From positions 341,601 to 405,600 of the forward strand of contig NZ_JALLPO010000001.1 of the NCBI RefSeq assembly GCF_023276435.1: 64,000 bases of DNA. The letters run 5' to 3'. The position numbers were made by a program, and so were the translations under genes. Shown piece after piece: positions 51,354 through 62,431 of this stretch. Origin of the DNA: Sphaerisporangium perillae (GTDB lineage: Bacteria; Actinomycetota; Actinomycetes; Streptosporangiales; Streptosporangiaceae). Within the stretch, counting starts at the first letter, position 1. Each line of letters opens with the position of its first letter. Under the pieces are notes generated by a model. It had not been told where the DNA came from, searched no databases, and was given only the letters and a program-made list of their open reading frames with translations.

Positions 51354-51393
51354 GCGGAAAAGGCTGAAGTCACTCGACTTCAGCCTTTTCCGC
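51354..51393. terminator. Strong bidirectional terminator
   Basis: Perfect 18-base arms with a four-base loop ACTC; the stem contains AAAAGGCTGAAGTC and its complement, so each strand ends in a TTTT run. It lies between the convergent thioesterase and flavin reductase genes. Confidence 0.92.
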
Positions 51394-51414
51394 CCGGCCG
51401 GCGCCTCGGCGCGG

Positions 51415-51960
51415 TCAGAAATCGACGGCCCAGCGGCTGTACCGCCGCAGCCCGTAGAGCAGGGGCTCGGTCTCGGCCAGGTCGTAGATGTGGAACGGCT
51501 CGCCGAACACGATGCGCTGGCGGCCGACCAGCACGCTGTCGCTGACCCTGCAGTCCGCCACGGCGTGCGCGTCGTCCAGCAGGTGCGGCCCTCCGTAGCC
51601 GGGACGGCTCTCCCACCGCACCTCGTCGAAGCGGTCGGGCGCGCCCGAGGCGAACAGCTCCGCTGTGTTCCTCGCCCTCTCGTGCAGCAGGTTCACCGCG
51701 AAGGCGCGGCTCTCCAGCAGGGCCTTCAGCGTCGGGCTCTCCGCGCGTATCCCGACGATCAGCGTCGGCGGATCGGTGGTCGCGCTGCACAGCGCCGAGC
51801 AGGTCATGCCCCACGGGCTGCCCTGGCGGTCCGTCGCCGTGATGATCGCCACCCCGCTCGGGAAGCCCGACATGAAGCTGCGAAAGCTGTCGGGGGTGCT
51901 CTCGCGAGCATGGTCGGTGCCCTCTCGTACGCCTCCCGGAGTCATGGTCATCGTGATCAC
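51415..51960 (-). CDS. Flavin reductase, partner of the halogenase
   Basis: FMN/FAD reductase-like protein of about 181 residues. SFMSGFPSGVAIITATDRQGSP, GMTCSALCSATTDPPTLIVGI and FAVNLLHERARNTAELFASG are the family blocks. It would supply reduced FAD to the tryptophan halogenase upstream. Proposed start is a GTG that overlaps the antiporter stop as GTGA; ATGs three and five codons later are alternatives. Last gene of the leftward biosynthetic operon. Confidence 0.9.
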   Translation of the reverse strand: MITMTMTPGGVREGTDHARESTPDSFRSFMSGFPSGVAIITATDRQGSPWGMTCSALCSATTDPPTLIVGIRAESPTLKALLESRAFAVNLLHERARNTAELFASGAPDRFDEVRWESRPGYGGPHLLDDAHAVADCRVSDSVLVGRQRIVFGEPFHIYDLAETEPLLYGLRRYSRWAVDF

Positions 51961-53204
51961 CGCTCGACTAGTCGGATGTTCGGGTTCACGGCCGCGCCGC
52001 GGGCGGTACGGCCGTACCACTCCGCCGCCAGCAGCAGCGGGCCGCTGAGCCCCGTGGTGACCAGTGCCATGACCAGCAGCGCGAGGTACAGCGCGGGGGA
52101 CAGGATCCCGGCGCTGAACCCAGCCTGCAGGACCACGATCTCGGTCAGCCCACGGGTGTTCATGAGGGCCGCCAGCCGCATGCCCGAGGCGGGGGACCGC
52201 CCGCCCAACCTCGCGCCCGCGTAAGCGCCGCCCAGCTTCGCCGCGATCGCCAGCGCGGTGGCGATCACGGTGGCCTGCCACGAGAAGACCCTCTCGGGGC
52301 CGGCCACCACGACGGTTCCGGTGACCACGAACAGGACCGGCAGCAGCGCCCGGCCCACGCGGCCCAGCGTCTCCGCCGTCTCGGTCCACGGGCTCGGCCC
52401 GCCGGACCGGGACCTCGCGGGCAGGGCCAGCCCGACGATCACCGCCCCGAACACCTCGGTGAGGCCGAGCCGCTGGGTGGCGAGGGCCGCGGCGACCCCG
52501 GCCGCCGCCACCAGGACGAGCAGGACGCCCCGATGACGGTCGGCCAGGGCACTGACCACCTCGGTCGCGGCCAGGCGGCGCAGCAGCAGGGTGACCGCGC
52601 CGCCGGCGAGGACCACCAGGATGGTGACGAGCCCGTCACCGCCCCTCATGAGTCCGATGGCGACCGCGAGCAGTATCCCGGTGACGACGTCGATGCCGGC
52701 CGCGCTCATGAGGGCCAGCCGCCCGTCCTCGGTGTGCTGGATGCCCCGGTCGCGCAGGATGCCGGCCAGGACCGGCACCGCGGTGACCGTCAGCGCGATC
52801 GCCAGCATCAGCACGAACGCCGGCGTCGGCGCCCCGCCCCGCAGCAGCGGGTCGCCGGTGCCGAGCACCCACACCGCGAAGAGCGCTCCCGCGGCGAGCG
52901 GGACGATGACCGAGCCCGCGGACAGCCACGCCACGGTGCGGAGGGACCGCCGGCCGAACCCCTCGCGCATCTGGTGTCCCACCCCGACGAGGAACAGGGC
53001 GAGGCCCAGGTGCCCGAGCCAGTACAGGATGTCCTTCCCCGCCGACTCGGTGACACCCCAGCCCAGCCGGCCCGCCAGCAGCCCGCCGAGGGCCAGGCAG
53101 AGGGCGATCTCCACGACCACTTCCGGCTGGTTCAGCCGTCTGGCGACCCAGCCTCCCAGGACCACGGCGACCGCGATCGCCGGGAGTATGAGCAACGCGT
53201 CCAT
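51957..53204 (-). CDS. CPA2-family cation/proton antiporter in the cluster operon
   Basis: Membrane antiporter of 415 residues with about 12 segments: LNQPEVVVEIALCLALGGLL, GHLGLALFLVGVGHQMREG, and GMRLAALMNTRGLTEIVVLQAG near the end. Similar genes (MibN) stand with halogenase genes in the microbisporicin cluster. It lies between halogenase (8 bases) and flavin reductase (overlap), so a role linked to halide or ion balance during export is suggested; this is inference. Confidence 0.88.
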   Translation of the reverse strand: MDALLILPAIAVAVVLGGWVARRLNQPEVVVEIALCLALGGLLAGRLGWGVTESAGKDILYWLGHLGLALFLVGVGHQMREGFGRRSLRTVAWLSAGSVIVPLAAGALFAVWVLGTGDPLLRGGAPTPAFVLMLAIALTVTAVPVLAGILRDRGIQHTEDGRLALMSAAGIDVVTGILLAVAIGLMRGGDGLVTILVVLAGGAVTLLLRRLAATEVVSALADRHRGVLLVLVAAAGVAAALATQRLGLTEVFGAVIVGLALPARSRSGGPSPWTETAETLGRVGRALLPVLFVVTGTVVVAGPERVFSWQATVIATALAIAAKLGGAYAGARLGGRSPASGMRLAALMNTRGLTEIVVLQAGFSAGILSPALYLALLVMALVTTGLSGPLLLAAEWYGRTARGAAVNPNIRLVER

Positions 53205-53211
53205 CTTTCTC

Positions 53212-54810
<1,599 letters not shown>

Positions 54811-55587
54811 CTAGCTGCGGCGGGAGTACTTCATGACAGAGACCGGGATGAAGACGACGAGGATCGCGGCTATCCACGCGAGCGCGCCGAGAATCGAGGG
54901 CAGGCCCGGGGTGCCGTCCAGCAGGCCTCGTGAGGCGTTCACCACCAGGGTCACCGGGTTGACGTCGGCGAACGCGCGCAGCCAGGCGGGCATGCCGGTG
55001 GTCGGCACGAGGGCGGAGCTGCCGAACTGGAAGGGGAGCACCCACAGGGAGGTGAGCGTCGAGACGGTGGTGACGCTCTTGACCGACACGCCGATGCAGA
55101 CGGCTATCCAGGACAGGGCGACGCCGAACGCCAGCAGCAGCGCCACGGCCCCGGCCGCGCCGGCGAGGCCGCCGTGGACGCGGAAGCCGATGAGCGTCGA
55201 GCAGGCGAGGATGACGACGAGGCTCAGCAGCATCCGCAGGGCGTCCGCGGCGACCCTGCCCGAGAGCAGTGCCGAACGGGCGACGGGCAGCGAGCGGAAC
55301 CGGTCGACGACGCCGGAGTTGAAGTCGACGGCCATCCCGACGCCCGTGTTCCGGGAGACGATCATGAGGTTGATGGCCATGATGCCCGGCACGAAGAACT
55401 GCGCGTAGTCCGCCGTGCCTCCGGAGATGGCTCCGCCGAAGACCGACACGAAGATCACCGAGATCAGGACGGGGGTCAGCGTCGCGTCGAGCACCAGGCC
55501 GGGGTCGCTCTTGAACTGGACGACGTTGCGCCGGGTCATCACGGACGCGTGCCGGAAGGCGTCCGTCACGGTCAGAGCCTGGCTCAC
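54811..55587 (-). CDS. ABC-2 type exporter permease (DrrB-like)
   Basis: Membrane subunit of 258 residues with six segments; QFFVPGIMAINLMIVSRNTG and DRFRSLPVARSALLSGR are characteristic of DrrB-like antibiotic exporters. GTG start with GAGGAGGAG. Works with the ATPase encoded directly upstream for efflux of the product. Confidence 0.9.
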   Translation of the reverse strand: MSQALTVTDAFRHASVMTRRNVVQFKSDPGLVLDATLTPVLISVIFVSVFGGAISGGTADYAQFFVPGIMAINLMIVSRNTGVGMAVDFNSGVVDRFRSLPVARSALLSGRVAADALRMLLSLVVILACSTLIGFRVHGGLAGAAGAVALLLAFGVALSWIAVCIGVSVKSVTTVSTLTSLWVLPFQFGSSALVPTTGMPAWLRAFADVNPVTLVVNASRGLLDGTPGLPSILGALAWIAAILVVFIPVSVMKYSRRS

Positions 55588-55627
55588 CGGTACTCCTCCT
55601 CACCGTGCTGGCAGGTCAGGGCGTTGG

Positions 55628-56578
55628 TCACAGGTCCTCCTCGTCGCCGTGCGCGCCGGTCAGCGCGAGGAACGCCTCGTCGAGGCTCGGGGTCCGGGTC
55701 TCGAACCCGGTGACCACGATGTCGCCGCCGGCCAGGGCCTTCAGCGCGGCGGTCAGGTCGCCGTCGCGCGTGAGCGTCATGCGCAGCACGTTCTCCTCGG
55801 CGTCGGCCACCGGCGTCAGGTCCGCGGCGCGCAGGGCCGCCCGCGCGGCCGCGAGGTCGGTGGTGGCGGCCAGGCGGACGTGCAGCATCTGCCCGCCGAT
55901 GCGGGAGCGCAGCTCCTTCGGGGTGCCGGCCGCGACGACGCGCCCGCCGTCGACGACCACCACGTCACCGGCGAGGGCCTCGGCCTCCTCCATGTGCTGG
56001 GTGGTCAGGAGCAGGGTCATGCCCTCATGGGTCATGCCGCGGATGAGGTCCCACAGCTCCTTGCGGCTGTGCGGGTCGAGCCCGGTGGACGGCTCGTCGA
56101 GGTAGAGGATGCCGGGCCTGCCGATCAGGCTGGCGGCCAGGTCGAGGCGGCGGCGCAGGCCACCGGAGTACCCGCCCGCCGAGCGCCCGCCCACCGCGCC
56201 CAGCTCGAACAGTTCCAGCATCTCGTCGGCACGGGCCCGCGCCTGGCGGGGGCGCAGGCCGAGCAGCCGGGCCACCAGGTAGAGGTTCTCCCGGCCGGAG
56301 ATGCTCTCGTCGACGGTGGCGTACTGGCCGACGACCGCGATGGCCTTTCTGACCAGGTGCGGGTGCCGTACGACGTCGTGGCCGGCGACGAAGGCCGAGC
56401 CGGAGTCGGGACGCTCCAGGGTGGACAGGATCCGGACGATGGTCGTCTTGCCCGCGCCGTTGGGTCCGAGCAGGCCGAGCACCGTCCCGGGTCGTACCTC
56501 CAGGTCGACGCCGCGGAGCGCGTGGACCTTGCCGAACCGCTTCGTCAGCGCCTCTACCCGGATGCCACCGCCGTTCAC
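55628..56578 (-). CDS. ABC exporter ATPase (DrrA-like)
   Basis: ATPase of 316 residues: Walker A LLGPNGAGKTTIVRIL, signature GGYSGGLRRRLDLAASL, Walker B ILYLDEPSTGLDPHSR, and a C-terminal domain of DrrA type. The GTG start overlaps the NRPS stop codon (GTGA). A longer open frame exists upstream but it is the NRPS gene in another frame. Confidence 0.92.
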   Translation of the reverse strand: MNGGGIRVEALTKRFGKVHALRGVDLEVRPGTVLGLLGPNGAGKTTIVRILSTLERPDSGSAFVAGHDVVRHPHLVRKAIAVVGQYATVDESISGRENLYLVARLLGLRPRQARARADEMLELFELGAVGGRSAGGYSGGLRRRLDLAASLIGRPGILYLDEPSTGLDPHSRKELWDLIRGMTHEGMTLLLTTQHMEEAEALAGDVVVVDGGRVVAAGTPKELRSRIGGQMLHVRLAATTDLAAARAALRAADLTPVADAEENVLRMTLTRDGDLTAALKALAGGDIVVTGFETRTPSLDEAFLALTGAHGDEEDL

Positions 56579-59500
56579 CGGGCCGGCGCCAGACGCACGG
56601 GGCCGCCCATGGCGACGAGCACCTCGCGCGGGCCCTGGTAGGGCTCCCGGCTGTGTGCCATCCGGAGGTTGTCGACGATCATCAAATCCCCCTTTCGCCA
56701 CGGTTCGCGCAGTGTGCACGTCTCGTAGACCTTGTTGATCAGATCCACCTCGCCGGCTCCGATGGGCTCGCCGTCGCCGTGGAAGGTGTTGAAGGGCAGC
56801 CGTTCGGCGCCGTACACCTCGACGAGGTACTCCCTGACCTCGGGGGCCATCGTCCAGGCGTTGAGGAAGGCGATCTGGTTGAACCAGGACCGCCGGCCGG
56901 TGAGCGGGTGGGCCAGGACCGCGGCCCTGCGCTGGCGGGTGTACAGCGTGTCGCCCTCGCCCCACTCGTACTCGATCGCGTTGTCCCGGCAGTACTCCTC
57001 GACCTCGGCGCGGTCGCCGGTGCCGAAGGCGTCCTGCCATCTCAGGCCCACCTCGTCGCCGTAGTGACGGGCGAGCAGCCATCCCCGCTCCTCGAACCGC
57101 TCGACGAGCTCGCCGCCCAGCCGGGAGAGGACGGCGCCGCCGTCGGCGAGCGCGGTGGCGCCTCCGGTGGCGGGGGCGGTCAGGCAGCCGAACAGCAGCA
57201 GGCGGGGCACGGTGAGCGCGTAGCTCAGCTCGTGGTGCATGCACATCGGCTGGTCGGCGGGCCATTCCGCCGAGGAGTACAACCCGTCGCCGTGACCGGC
57301 GCGCGGGGCGAACCCCTCCCGCTCGATGACCGGCTCGTCGAGGAGCTCGGCCGCGATCCGCCGCATGTCCGGCAGGTCGTTCAGCTCGAGGCCGCGCACC
57401 AGCACGGCGCCGTGCTCGGTGACCGTCGCGTACAGCTCCTCGCGGTGGTCGCGGAGCCAGTCCGCGCCGGCGCCGGGTGGAGCGCCGAGGATCGGGGGCT
57501 TGTCGGGGTGGAGCGCGAGAGGCGACATCTGCTGACTCCCTCCATCGATGAATGCCGCGAAGTCCGCGAGCACGGGGTGGCCGGCGAGTTCGCGCACGGT
57601 CGTCACCCGGCCGAGCCTGGCCAGGAACCTGATCGCCGACAGCGACGTCCCGCCCAGCGCGAAGAAGTCGTCGCCGCGGCCGACGCGGTCCGCCGGGAGG
57701 GCGAGCACCTCCGCCCAGAGCGCGGCGACGCGCCGTTCGGCGGGGGTCCTCGGGGCGGCCGTCTCCGCGGGCGGCGGCAGGTGCTCCGCCACCGTGGCCA
57801 GCCGCTTCTTGTCGATCTTGCCGTTGCCGGTCAGCGGCAGGGACTCCATCCAGTGGAACCGCTCGGGAAGCATGTACACCGGCAGCGCCCTGCCGAGCGC
57901 CGCGCGCATCTCCTCCTCGGGGATGGGCCCGCCCGCCGTGTAGAACGCCACGAGCCGCCGGCCGCCGCCGGCCTCGGCGACCAGGACGGCGCCGCCGCGC
58001 ACCCCGGGGACGCGCAGCAGCCGGTTCTCGACCTCACCCAGCTCGACGCGGTGCCCCCGGATCTTCACCTGGGCGTCCCTGCGGCCGAGGAAGGCCAGCT
58101 TGCCGTCCGCGCGCCAGTAGCCGTAGTCGCCCGAGCGGTACAGCCGCAGGCCGGGCCGGTGCGGATCCTCGGAGAAGGCCAGACGCGTGCGCTCGGCGTC
58201 GCCGATGTAGCCCCGGGCCACACACTGGCCGGAGAAGGCGATCTCGCCGGGGGACCCGAGCGGCGCCGGCCGCTGGTCCTCGTCCAGGACGTAGACGCGC
58301 GCGCCCGGGATGGGCGCCCCGAGCGGGACCCCCTCCCCGTCCGGCGCGCGCTCCAGCATCTCGTGGTTGGTGTCGTCGTGCGTCTCGGTCAGCCCGTAGG
58401 CGTTGAGCACACCGACACCGGGGAAGCGGGCGAACCAGCGGACCAGCAGCTCCTTCTTCACCGCCTCGCCCGTGACCGAGACGAAGCGCAGGGCGGGAAG
58501 CGGCCGCGGCTCGTCGTCGAGATGGGCGAGGACGGCCTCCAGGTAGGAGGGGACGAGCTGCGCGACGTTGACGCGCCGGTCGGTGAGCGTCCGGACGAAG
58601 CGGCGGACGTCCAGGATGACGTCCTGCTCGACGATCAACGTCCGCGCCCCCGCCATGGGGGCGGCGAGGAGCTGCCACAGGGAGATGTCGAAGCACTGGG
58701 GGGCGGTCTGCGCGACCACGTCCCCCGGTCCGATCCGCAGGTCCTCGATCTTGGCGAGGAGATGGTTGAGCATGCCCGCGTGCTCGCACACCGCCCCCTT
58801 GGGCAGGCCCGTGGATCCCGAGGTGAAGTAGATGTAGGCCGCCTGGCCGGCGGTGACGGCGACGCCCGGGTCGTCCTCGCGGGTGACGCCCGCGACGACG
58901 TCCGCGAACGTGATCACCCGGCCGGCGCCCTCGACGGGGCCGGCCGCCAGCACGAAGCGGCACGAACTGCGTTCCAGCATGGTGGCGACGCGATCTGCGG
59001 GGAATCGCGGGTCGACGGGCAGGTAGGTGCCGCCCGCCTTGAGGATCGCGATGACGGCGGCCATCCAGTCCAGGTCGCGCTCCGCCGCCACGGCGACGAC
59101 GTCCTCGGCGGCCAGGCCCCGCCCGAGCAGCCCCCAGGCGATCCGGTTGGCGCGGGCGTTCAACTCGGCGTAGGTCAGTTCCTGCTCGCCGCAGGCCGCG
59201 GCCACCTCGGCGGGGTGCTCGCGGACCCGCTCCTCGAAAAGCTCGTGGAATCGCCGGTCGGGCAGGTCGCGCGGCGGCCCCGCCAGGACGTCGAGCTGGT
59301 GGCGCAGCTCCTGCGCCGACAGCAGGCTCCGCTCCGCGTGGCGCGCGGCCGGAGCCGCGACGGCCAGGTCCAGCGCGGCCTGGTAGTAGCCGGCGATCCT
59401 GCGGGCGTACTCCTCGTCCAGCACGTCCGTGCGGTAGCGCAGCCGCAGCCGCCCGCCGGGAACGTCGACCTCGGCCCGCAGCGCGATCTCGCCGAGGTCG

Positions 59501-59934
59501 CCCTCGTCCGGATCGCCGCCGCCGAGGTCGAGGACCGTCTCGAACGACTGGGCCGCCGGGCCGAGCTCGCGCCGGAGGGCGGCCACGGGGAAGTCCGCGT
59601 GCCGCAGCAGCTCCTCCTCCGCGCGGCGGGCCTCGGCGATCAGCTCCTGCCACGAACCGTCGTGCAGGGTGATCCGGCAGGGAAGCGCCTCGGCTGCCCG
59701 CGGGGGGCGGTAGCCGGTGGCCACCGTCGTCTCTCCCGCGACCGCCGCGAGCACCTTGGCGTGCACGGCGAGCAGCAGGGCGGGCGTCGGCTCCTGCGCC
59801 TCGGGTGATCTCAGTGCCAGGGGGAAACTGCGCGCGGCCTCACCCGCGGGTCCAGACGACCAGCGCGGCAGACGTGTGCAGCCGCCGGCTGTGAGAGTGT
59901 CGCGCCAGTATTCTTGGTTTCCCCTGTCGGCCAC
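56575..59934 (-). CDS. Stand-alone NRPS module: partial C - adenylation - carrier - TauD/SyrP-type hydroxylase
   Basis: Protein of 1119 residues. Residues 1-210 look like the C-terminal half of a condensation domain without the HHxxxDG motif. The A domain (about 230-730) has YIYFTSGSTGLPKG, NAYGLTETHDD, YRSGDYGYWRADGKL and LTGNGKIDKK; specificity residues read by eye against GrsA are D-I-W-Q-S-T-A-D-D, where two acidic positions hint at a basic side chain, but I cannot name the amino acid. The carrier domain has DDFFALGGTSLSAIRF. Residues ~802-1119 are an Fe(II)/2-oxoglutarate hydroxylase with iron ligands in CMHHELSYAL and RMAHSREPY. It would load one amino acid and beta-hydroxylate it on the carrier. 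GTG start with GGAGGTGG. Confidence 0.88.
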   Translation of the reverse strand: MADRGNQEYWRDTLTAGGCTRLPRWSSGPAGEAARSFPLALRSPEAQEPTPALLLAVHAKVLAAVAGETTVATGYRPPRAAEALPCRITLHDGSWQELIAEARRAEEELLRHADFPVAALRRELGPAAQSFETVLDLGGGDPDEGDLGEIALRAEVDVPGGRLRLRYRTDVLDEEYARRIAGYYQAALDLAVAAPAARHAERSLLSAQELRHQLDVLAGPPRDLPDRRFHELFEERVREHPAEVAAACGEQELTYAELNARANRIAWGLLGRGLAAEDVVAVAAERDLDWMAAVIAILKAGGTYLPVDPRFPADRVATMLERSSCRFVLAAGPVEGAGRVITFADVVAGVTREDDPGVAVTAGQAAYIYFTSGSTGLPKGAVCEHAGMLNHLLAKIEDLRIGPGDVVAQTAPQCFDISLWQLLAAPMAGARTLIVEQDVILDVRRFVRTLTDRRVNVAQLVPSYLEAVLAHLDDEPRPLPALRFVSVTGEAVKKELLVRWFARFPGVGVLNAYGLTETHDDTNHEMLERAPDGEGVPLGAPIPGARVYVLDEDQRPAPLGSPGEIAFSGQCVARGYIGDAERTRLAFSEDPHRPGLRLYRSGDYGYWRADGKLAFLGRRDAQVKIRGHRVELGEVENRLLRVPGVRGGAVLVAEAGGGRRLVAFYTAGGPIPEEEMRAALGRALPVYMLPERFHWMESLPLTGNGKIDKKRLATVAEHLPPPAETAAPRTPAERRVAALWAEVLALPADRVGRGDDFFALGGTSLSAIRFLARLGRVTTVRELAGHPVLADFAAFIDGGSQQMSPLALHPDKPPILGAPPGAGADWLRDHREELYATVTEHGAVLVRGLELNDLPDMRRIAAELLDEPVIEREGFAPRAGHGDGLYSSAEWPADQPMCMHHELSYALTVPRLLLFGCLTAPATGGATALADGGAVLSRLGGELVERFEERGWLLARHYGDEVGLRWQDAFGTGDRAEVEEYCRDNAIEYEWGEGDTLYTRQRRAAVLAHPLTGRRSWFNQIAFLNAWTMAPEVREYLVEVYGAERLPFNTFHGDGEPIGAGEVDLINKVYETCTLREPWRKGDLMIVDNLRMAHSREPYQGPREVLVAMGGPVRLAPAR

Positions 59935-60059
59935 TGCGGCCCACCTCCGTTTTTTCTACCTGCCGTGCAGACTATGGACCGCTTTTATCCGGCACATATC
60001 ATCTGCTTTTCATAGGCCGGTGAAAACGAGCCGATAAGTCACCGCCCTAGCGTTCGGGC
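59935..60059. promoter_or_regulatory. Divergent promoter between NRPS and diaminobutyrate operons
   Basis: AT-rich 125-base gap holding CTTTTATC (59982-59989) and CGGTGAAAA (60018-60026), the same words as in the gap 50490-50605. It must drive the leftward NRPS-exporter-halogenase operon and the rightward diaminobutyrate operon. Confidence 0.45.
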
Positions 60060-61541
60060 ATGGCTATGGTGACCGGCCGAATTGGCGGCGCTCCCGCGGA
60101 CCTGCTGAACGAGGAAGTCCTGGAGCCGCAGTTCTCCTATGAAGTGCGGCATCTCCTGCCGCACTACCTCCACATCGAGAAGGTCCTGCTGCTGGAATAC
60201 CGGCGGATGGGGATTCTGGGTCCGGAGGAGGTCGCGGGGATCGCGCGCGCCTTGCACGCGATAAGACCCGAGGACCTCGCCGCCGACCCCGAGGAGAATC
60301 TGTCCGACATCTCCTTCGGCATCGAGCGCCTGGTGGGCGAGCGGCTGCCCGCGCCGGCGCCGAGATGGCACGTCGACCGCAGCAGGAACGACGCCCAGGC
60401 GTGCGCGCAGCTCATGTTCGGCCGCGAGCGGACCCTGCGGATCGCCGAGGGGCTGCTCGGCTGCGTAGCGGCCGCGCACCGGCTGGCCGCCGGGCACACC
60501 GAGGCGCCGATGCCGGGCTACACCCACCTCCAGGCCGCCCAGGTGATCACCCCGGGCTTCTACGTCAGCGCGCTGTCGGAGCACCTGCTGCACACCCTGC
60601 ACCGCCTGCTGGCGACCTACGACCACGCCGACCTCGCCCCTCTCGGAGCGGGCGCCATGGCCGGCCAGGAACTGCCGTGGGACAGGATGGCCATGGCCCG
60701 CCATCTCGGCTTCGCCGCGCCGCGGACGCACGCGCTGGCCGCCGTCGCCTCCCGCGCCTGGATGCTGGAGCTGGCAGCCGAGGCGGCGACCTTCGCCACC
60801 GGCCTGAACAGGTTCGTGACCGACCTGATGACCTGGGCCGGCGGCCGCTACGGGCTGGTCGAGCTGCCCGACGAGCTGGCCGGAATCTCCTCGGCGATGC
60901 CGCAGAAGAAGAACTATCCGCTCCTGGAGCGCATCCGCGGCAGGACGGCGCACCTGTTCTCCTGGTACGTCGACGTGGCCGCCGCGCAGCGCGGCACGCC
61001 GTACAGCAACACGGTCGAGGTGGGCAAGGAGGCGGGCGCGCAGCTCGCCACGGCGACCGGCACGATGGAGTCGATCCTTCGCCTGCTCACGCTCGTGCTC
61101 GACCACATCGTCTTCCCCGCCGGGCGGGGACGCGACCTGTGCGCGGGTGAGCACCTCGGCGGCTTCTCCCTCGCCAACCGGCTCACCCTGGACGAGGGCG
61201 TGCCGTGGCGGACGGCGCAGGTCATCGCGGGCAAGTACATCGTCGCCATGATCGAGAGCGGCAGCCCGGCCGACCCGGACGCGCTGATGAAGATCTGCGC
61301 CGACCACGGCCACCCGGTGGCCGATCCCGCCGGCCTGCTGGCCGGCACGCTGGAGCCCGAGGACGGCCTGCGGCGCAAGTGCTCGCAGGGGTCGGCGGAG
61401 CCGGGCGAGGTCCGGTCGATGCTGGCCGAGCAGGGCGAGGAGCTGGCCGTCCTCGCGAAGGAGTGGTCGGCGCGCCGCCGGCGGGTGGAGGCGGCGGCGG
61501 CCTCGGCCGACGAGCTCCTCGGTCTCGAGAAGCGGTCGTGA
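60060..61541 (+). CDS. Argininosuccinate-lyase-like enzyme of 2,3-diaminobutyrate synthesis
   Basis: Fumarase/aspartase-superfamily lyase of 493 residues: HVDRSRNDAQACAQLM, PGYTHLQAAQ and the mobile catalytic loop GISSAMPQKKNYP with its Ser. True argininosuccinate lyases have GSSxMPQKxN; the neighbours are not arginine genes. In friulimicin and pacidamycin-type clusters such a lyase releases fumarate from an aspartate adduct, leaving 2,3-diaminobutyrate. GTGA overlap with the kinase gene follows. No ribosome site before the ATG; the transcript may be leaderless. Confidence 0.85.
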   Translation: MAMVTGRIGGAPADLLNEEVLEPQFSYEVRHLLPHYLHIEKVLLLEYRRMGILGPEEVAGIARALHAIRPEDLAADPEENLSDISFGIERLVGERLPAPAPRWHVDRSRNDAQACAQLMFGRERTLRIAEGLLGCVAAAHRLAAGHTEAPMPGYTHLQAAQVITPGFYVSALSEHLLHTLHRLLATYDHADLAPLGAGAMAGQELPWDRMAMARHLGFAAPRTHALAAVASRAWMLELAAEAATFATGLNRFVTDLMTWAGGRYGLVELPDELAGISSAMPQKKNYPLLERIRGRTAHLFSWYVDVAAAQRGTPYSNTVEVGKEAGAQLATATGTMESILRLLTLVLDHIVFPAGRGRDLCAGEHLGGFSLANRLTLDEGVPWRTAQVIAGKYIVAMIESGSPADPDALMKICADHGHPVADPAGLLAGTLEPEDGLRRKCSQGSAEPGEVRSMLAEQGEELAVLAKEWSARRRRVEAAAASADELLGLEKRS

Positions 61542-62431
61542 TCGGCACAGGGGTGGCCTACGGAACCTTCGGCGAGCTGCTGCAGGGTCAGCTCGCCGAA
61601 GGCGGCCTCGACTTCCTCGTGACGCTGCCGATCCCGAGGTCCAGCAGGGCCACCTTCCGCCTCGACCCCGACGCCACCCAGGTCACCGTGGCGCCCGGGC
61701 ACAAGAGCAAGTCGCTGCGGGTGGCCCAGGCGCTGCTGGAAGGGCACGGCGTGCGAGCCGGCGGCGTGCTCACCGTGGAGAGCGACCTGCCGGAGGGCAA
61801 GGGCTTCAGCAGCTCCTCCGCCGACCTGGTCGCGACGGCGCGCGCGGTGGGCGAGGCCATCGGGGCCGTACCCGGTCCGGCGGACATCGAGGCGCTGCTG
61901 CGGCCGATCGAACCCACCGACGGGGTGATGTACGACGGCGCCGTCGCCTTCCTGCACCGCGAGGTCCGGTTGCTGGCCAGGCTGGGGCACCTGCCTCCCC
62001 TGACGATCGTCAGCGTCGATGAGGGCGGGAGCGTCGACACCATCGCCTTCAACCGGCGGCCCAAGCCCTTCTCCGACGCCGACCGGAAAGAGTACGCGCG
62101 GTTGCTCGACCTGCTCGTGGTGGCCGTCGCCGCCGGCGACGTCGGCGACATCGGCTACGTCGCCACCCGCAGCGCGCTCCTCAACCAGCGGCTCAACCCC
62201 AAGAGCACGATGCGGGACATGCGCCAGATCTGCGACGACGTCGGCGGTCTCGGCGTCGCGGTCGCCCACAGCGGCACCGCCATCGGGCTGCTGCTCGACG
62301 TCACGGACCCGTGCTACCGCGACCGGCTGGGCCGCGCCGAACGGGCGTGCGCGCGGCTGGCGGGACACGCGCACGTCGACCATTCGCTCACCGCCGACTC
62401 CGAGGAGGTCCGGTGCTTCACAAGAACGTGA
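61538..62431 (+). CDS. GHMP-family L-threonine kinase, PduX-like
   Basis: GHMP kinase of 297 residues. GVAYGTFGELLQGQL is the PduX-type N-terminus and LPEGKGFSSSSADLVATARA the ATP-binding loop (P-x-G-x-G-x-x-S-S type); the C-terminal GGLGVAVAHSGTAIGLLLD is motif 3. PduX makes O-phospho-L-threonine. In this operon the phosphothreonine would be the substrate of the PLP enzyme that follows. GTG start inside the lyase stop region; its own end overlaps the next gene by 19 bases. Confidence 0.85.
   Translation: MIGTGVAYGTFGELLQGQLAEGGLDFLVTLPIPRSSRATFRLDPDATQVTVAPGHKSKSLRVAQALLEGHGVRAGGVLTVESDLPEGKGFSSSSADLVATARAVGEAIGAVPGPADIEALLRPIEPTDGVMYDGAVAFLHREVRLLARLGHLPPLTIVSVDEGGSVDTIAFNRRPKPFSDADRKEYARLLDLLVVAVAAGDVGDIGYVATRSALLNQRLNPKSTMRDMRQICDDVGGLGVAVAHSGTAIGLLLDVTDPCYRDRLGRAERACARLAGHAHVDHSLTADSEEVRCFTRT

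Noticed and set aside
56653-59808. 1051-residue plus-strand frame opposite the NRPS gene
   Set aside because: Antisense shadow of the A-PCP-hydroxylase gene without any domain.
60060-61541. Arginine biosynthesis lyase (ArgH)
   Set aside because: The motifs are ArgH-like, but it is in an operon with a threonine kinase and a PLP enzyme, with no arginine gene near.
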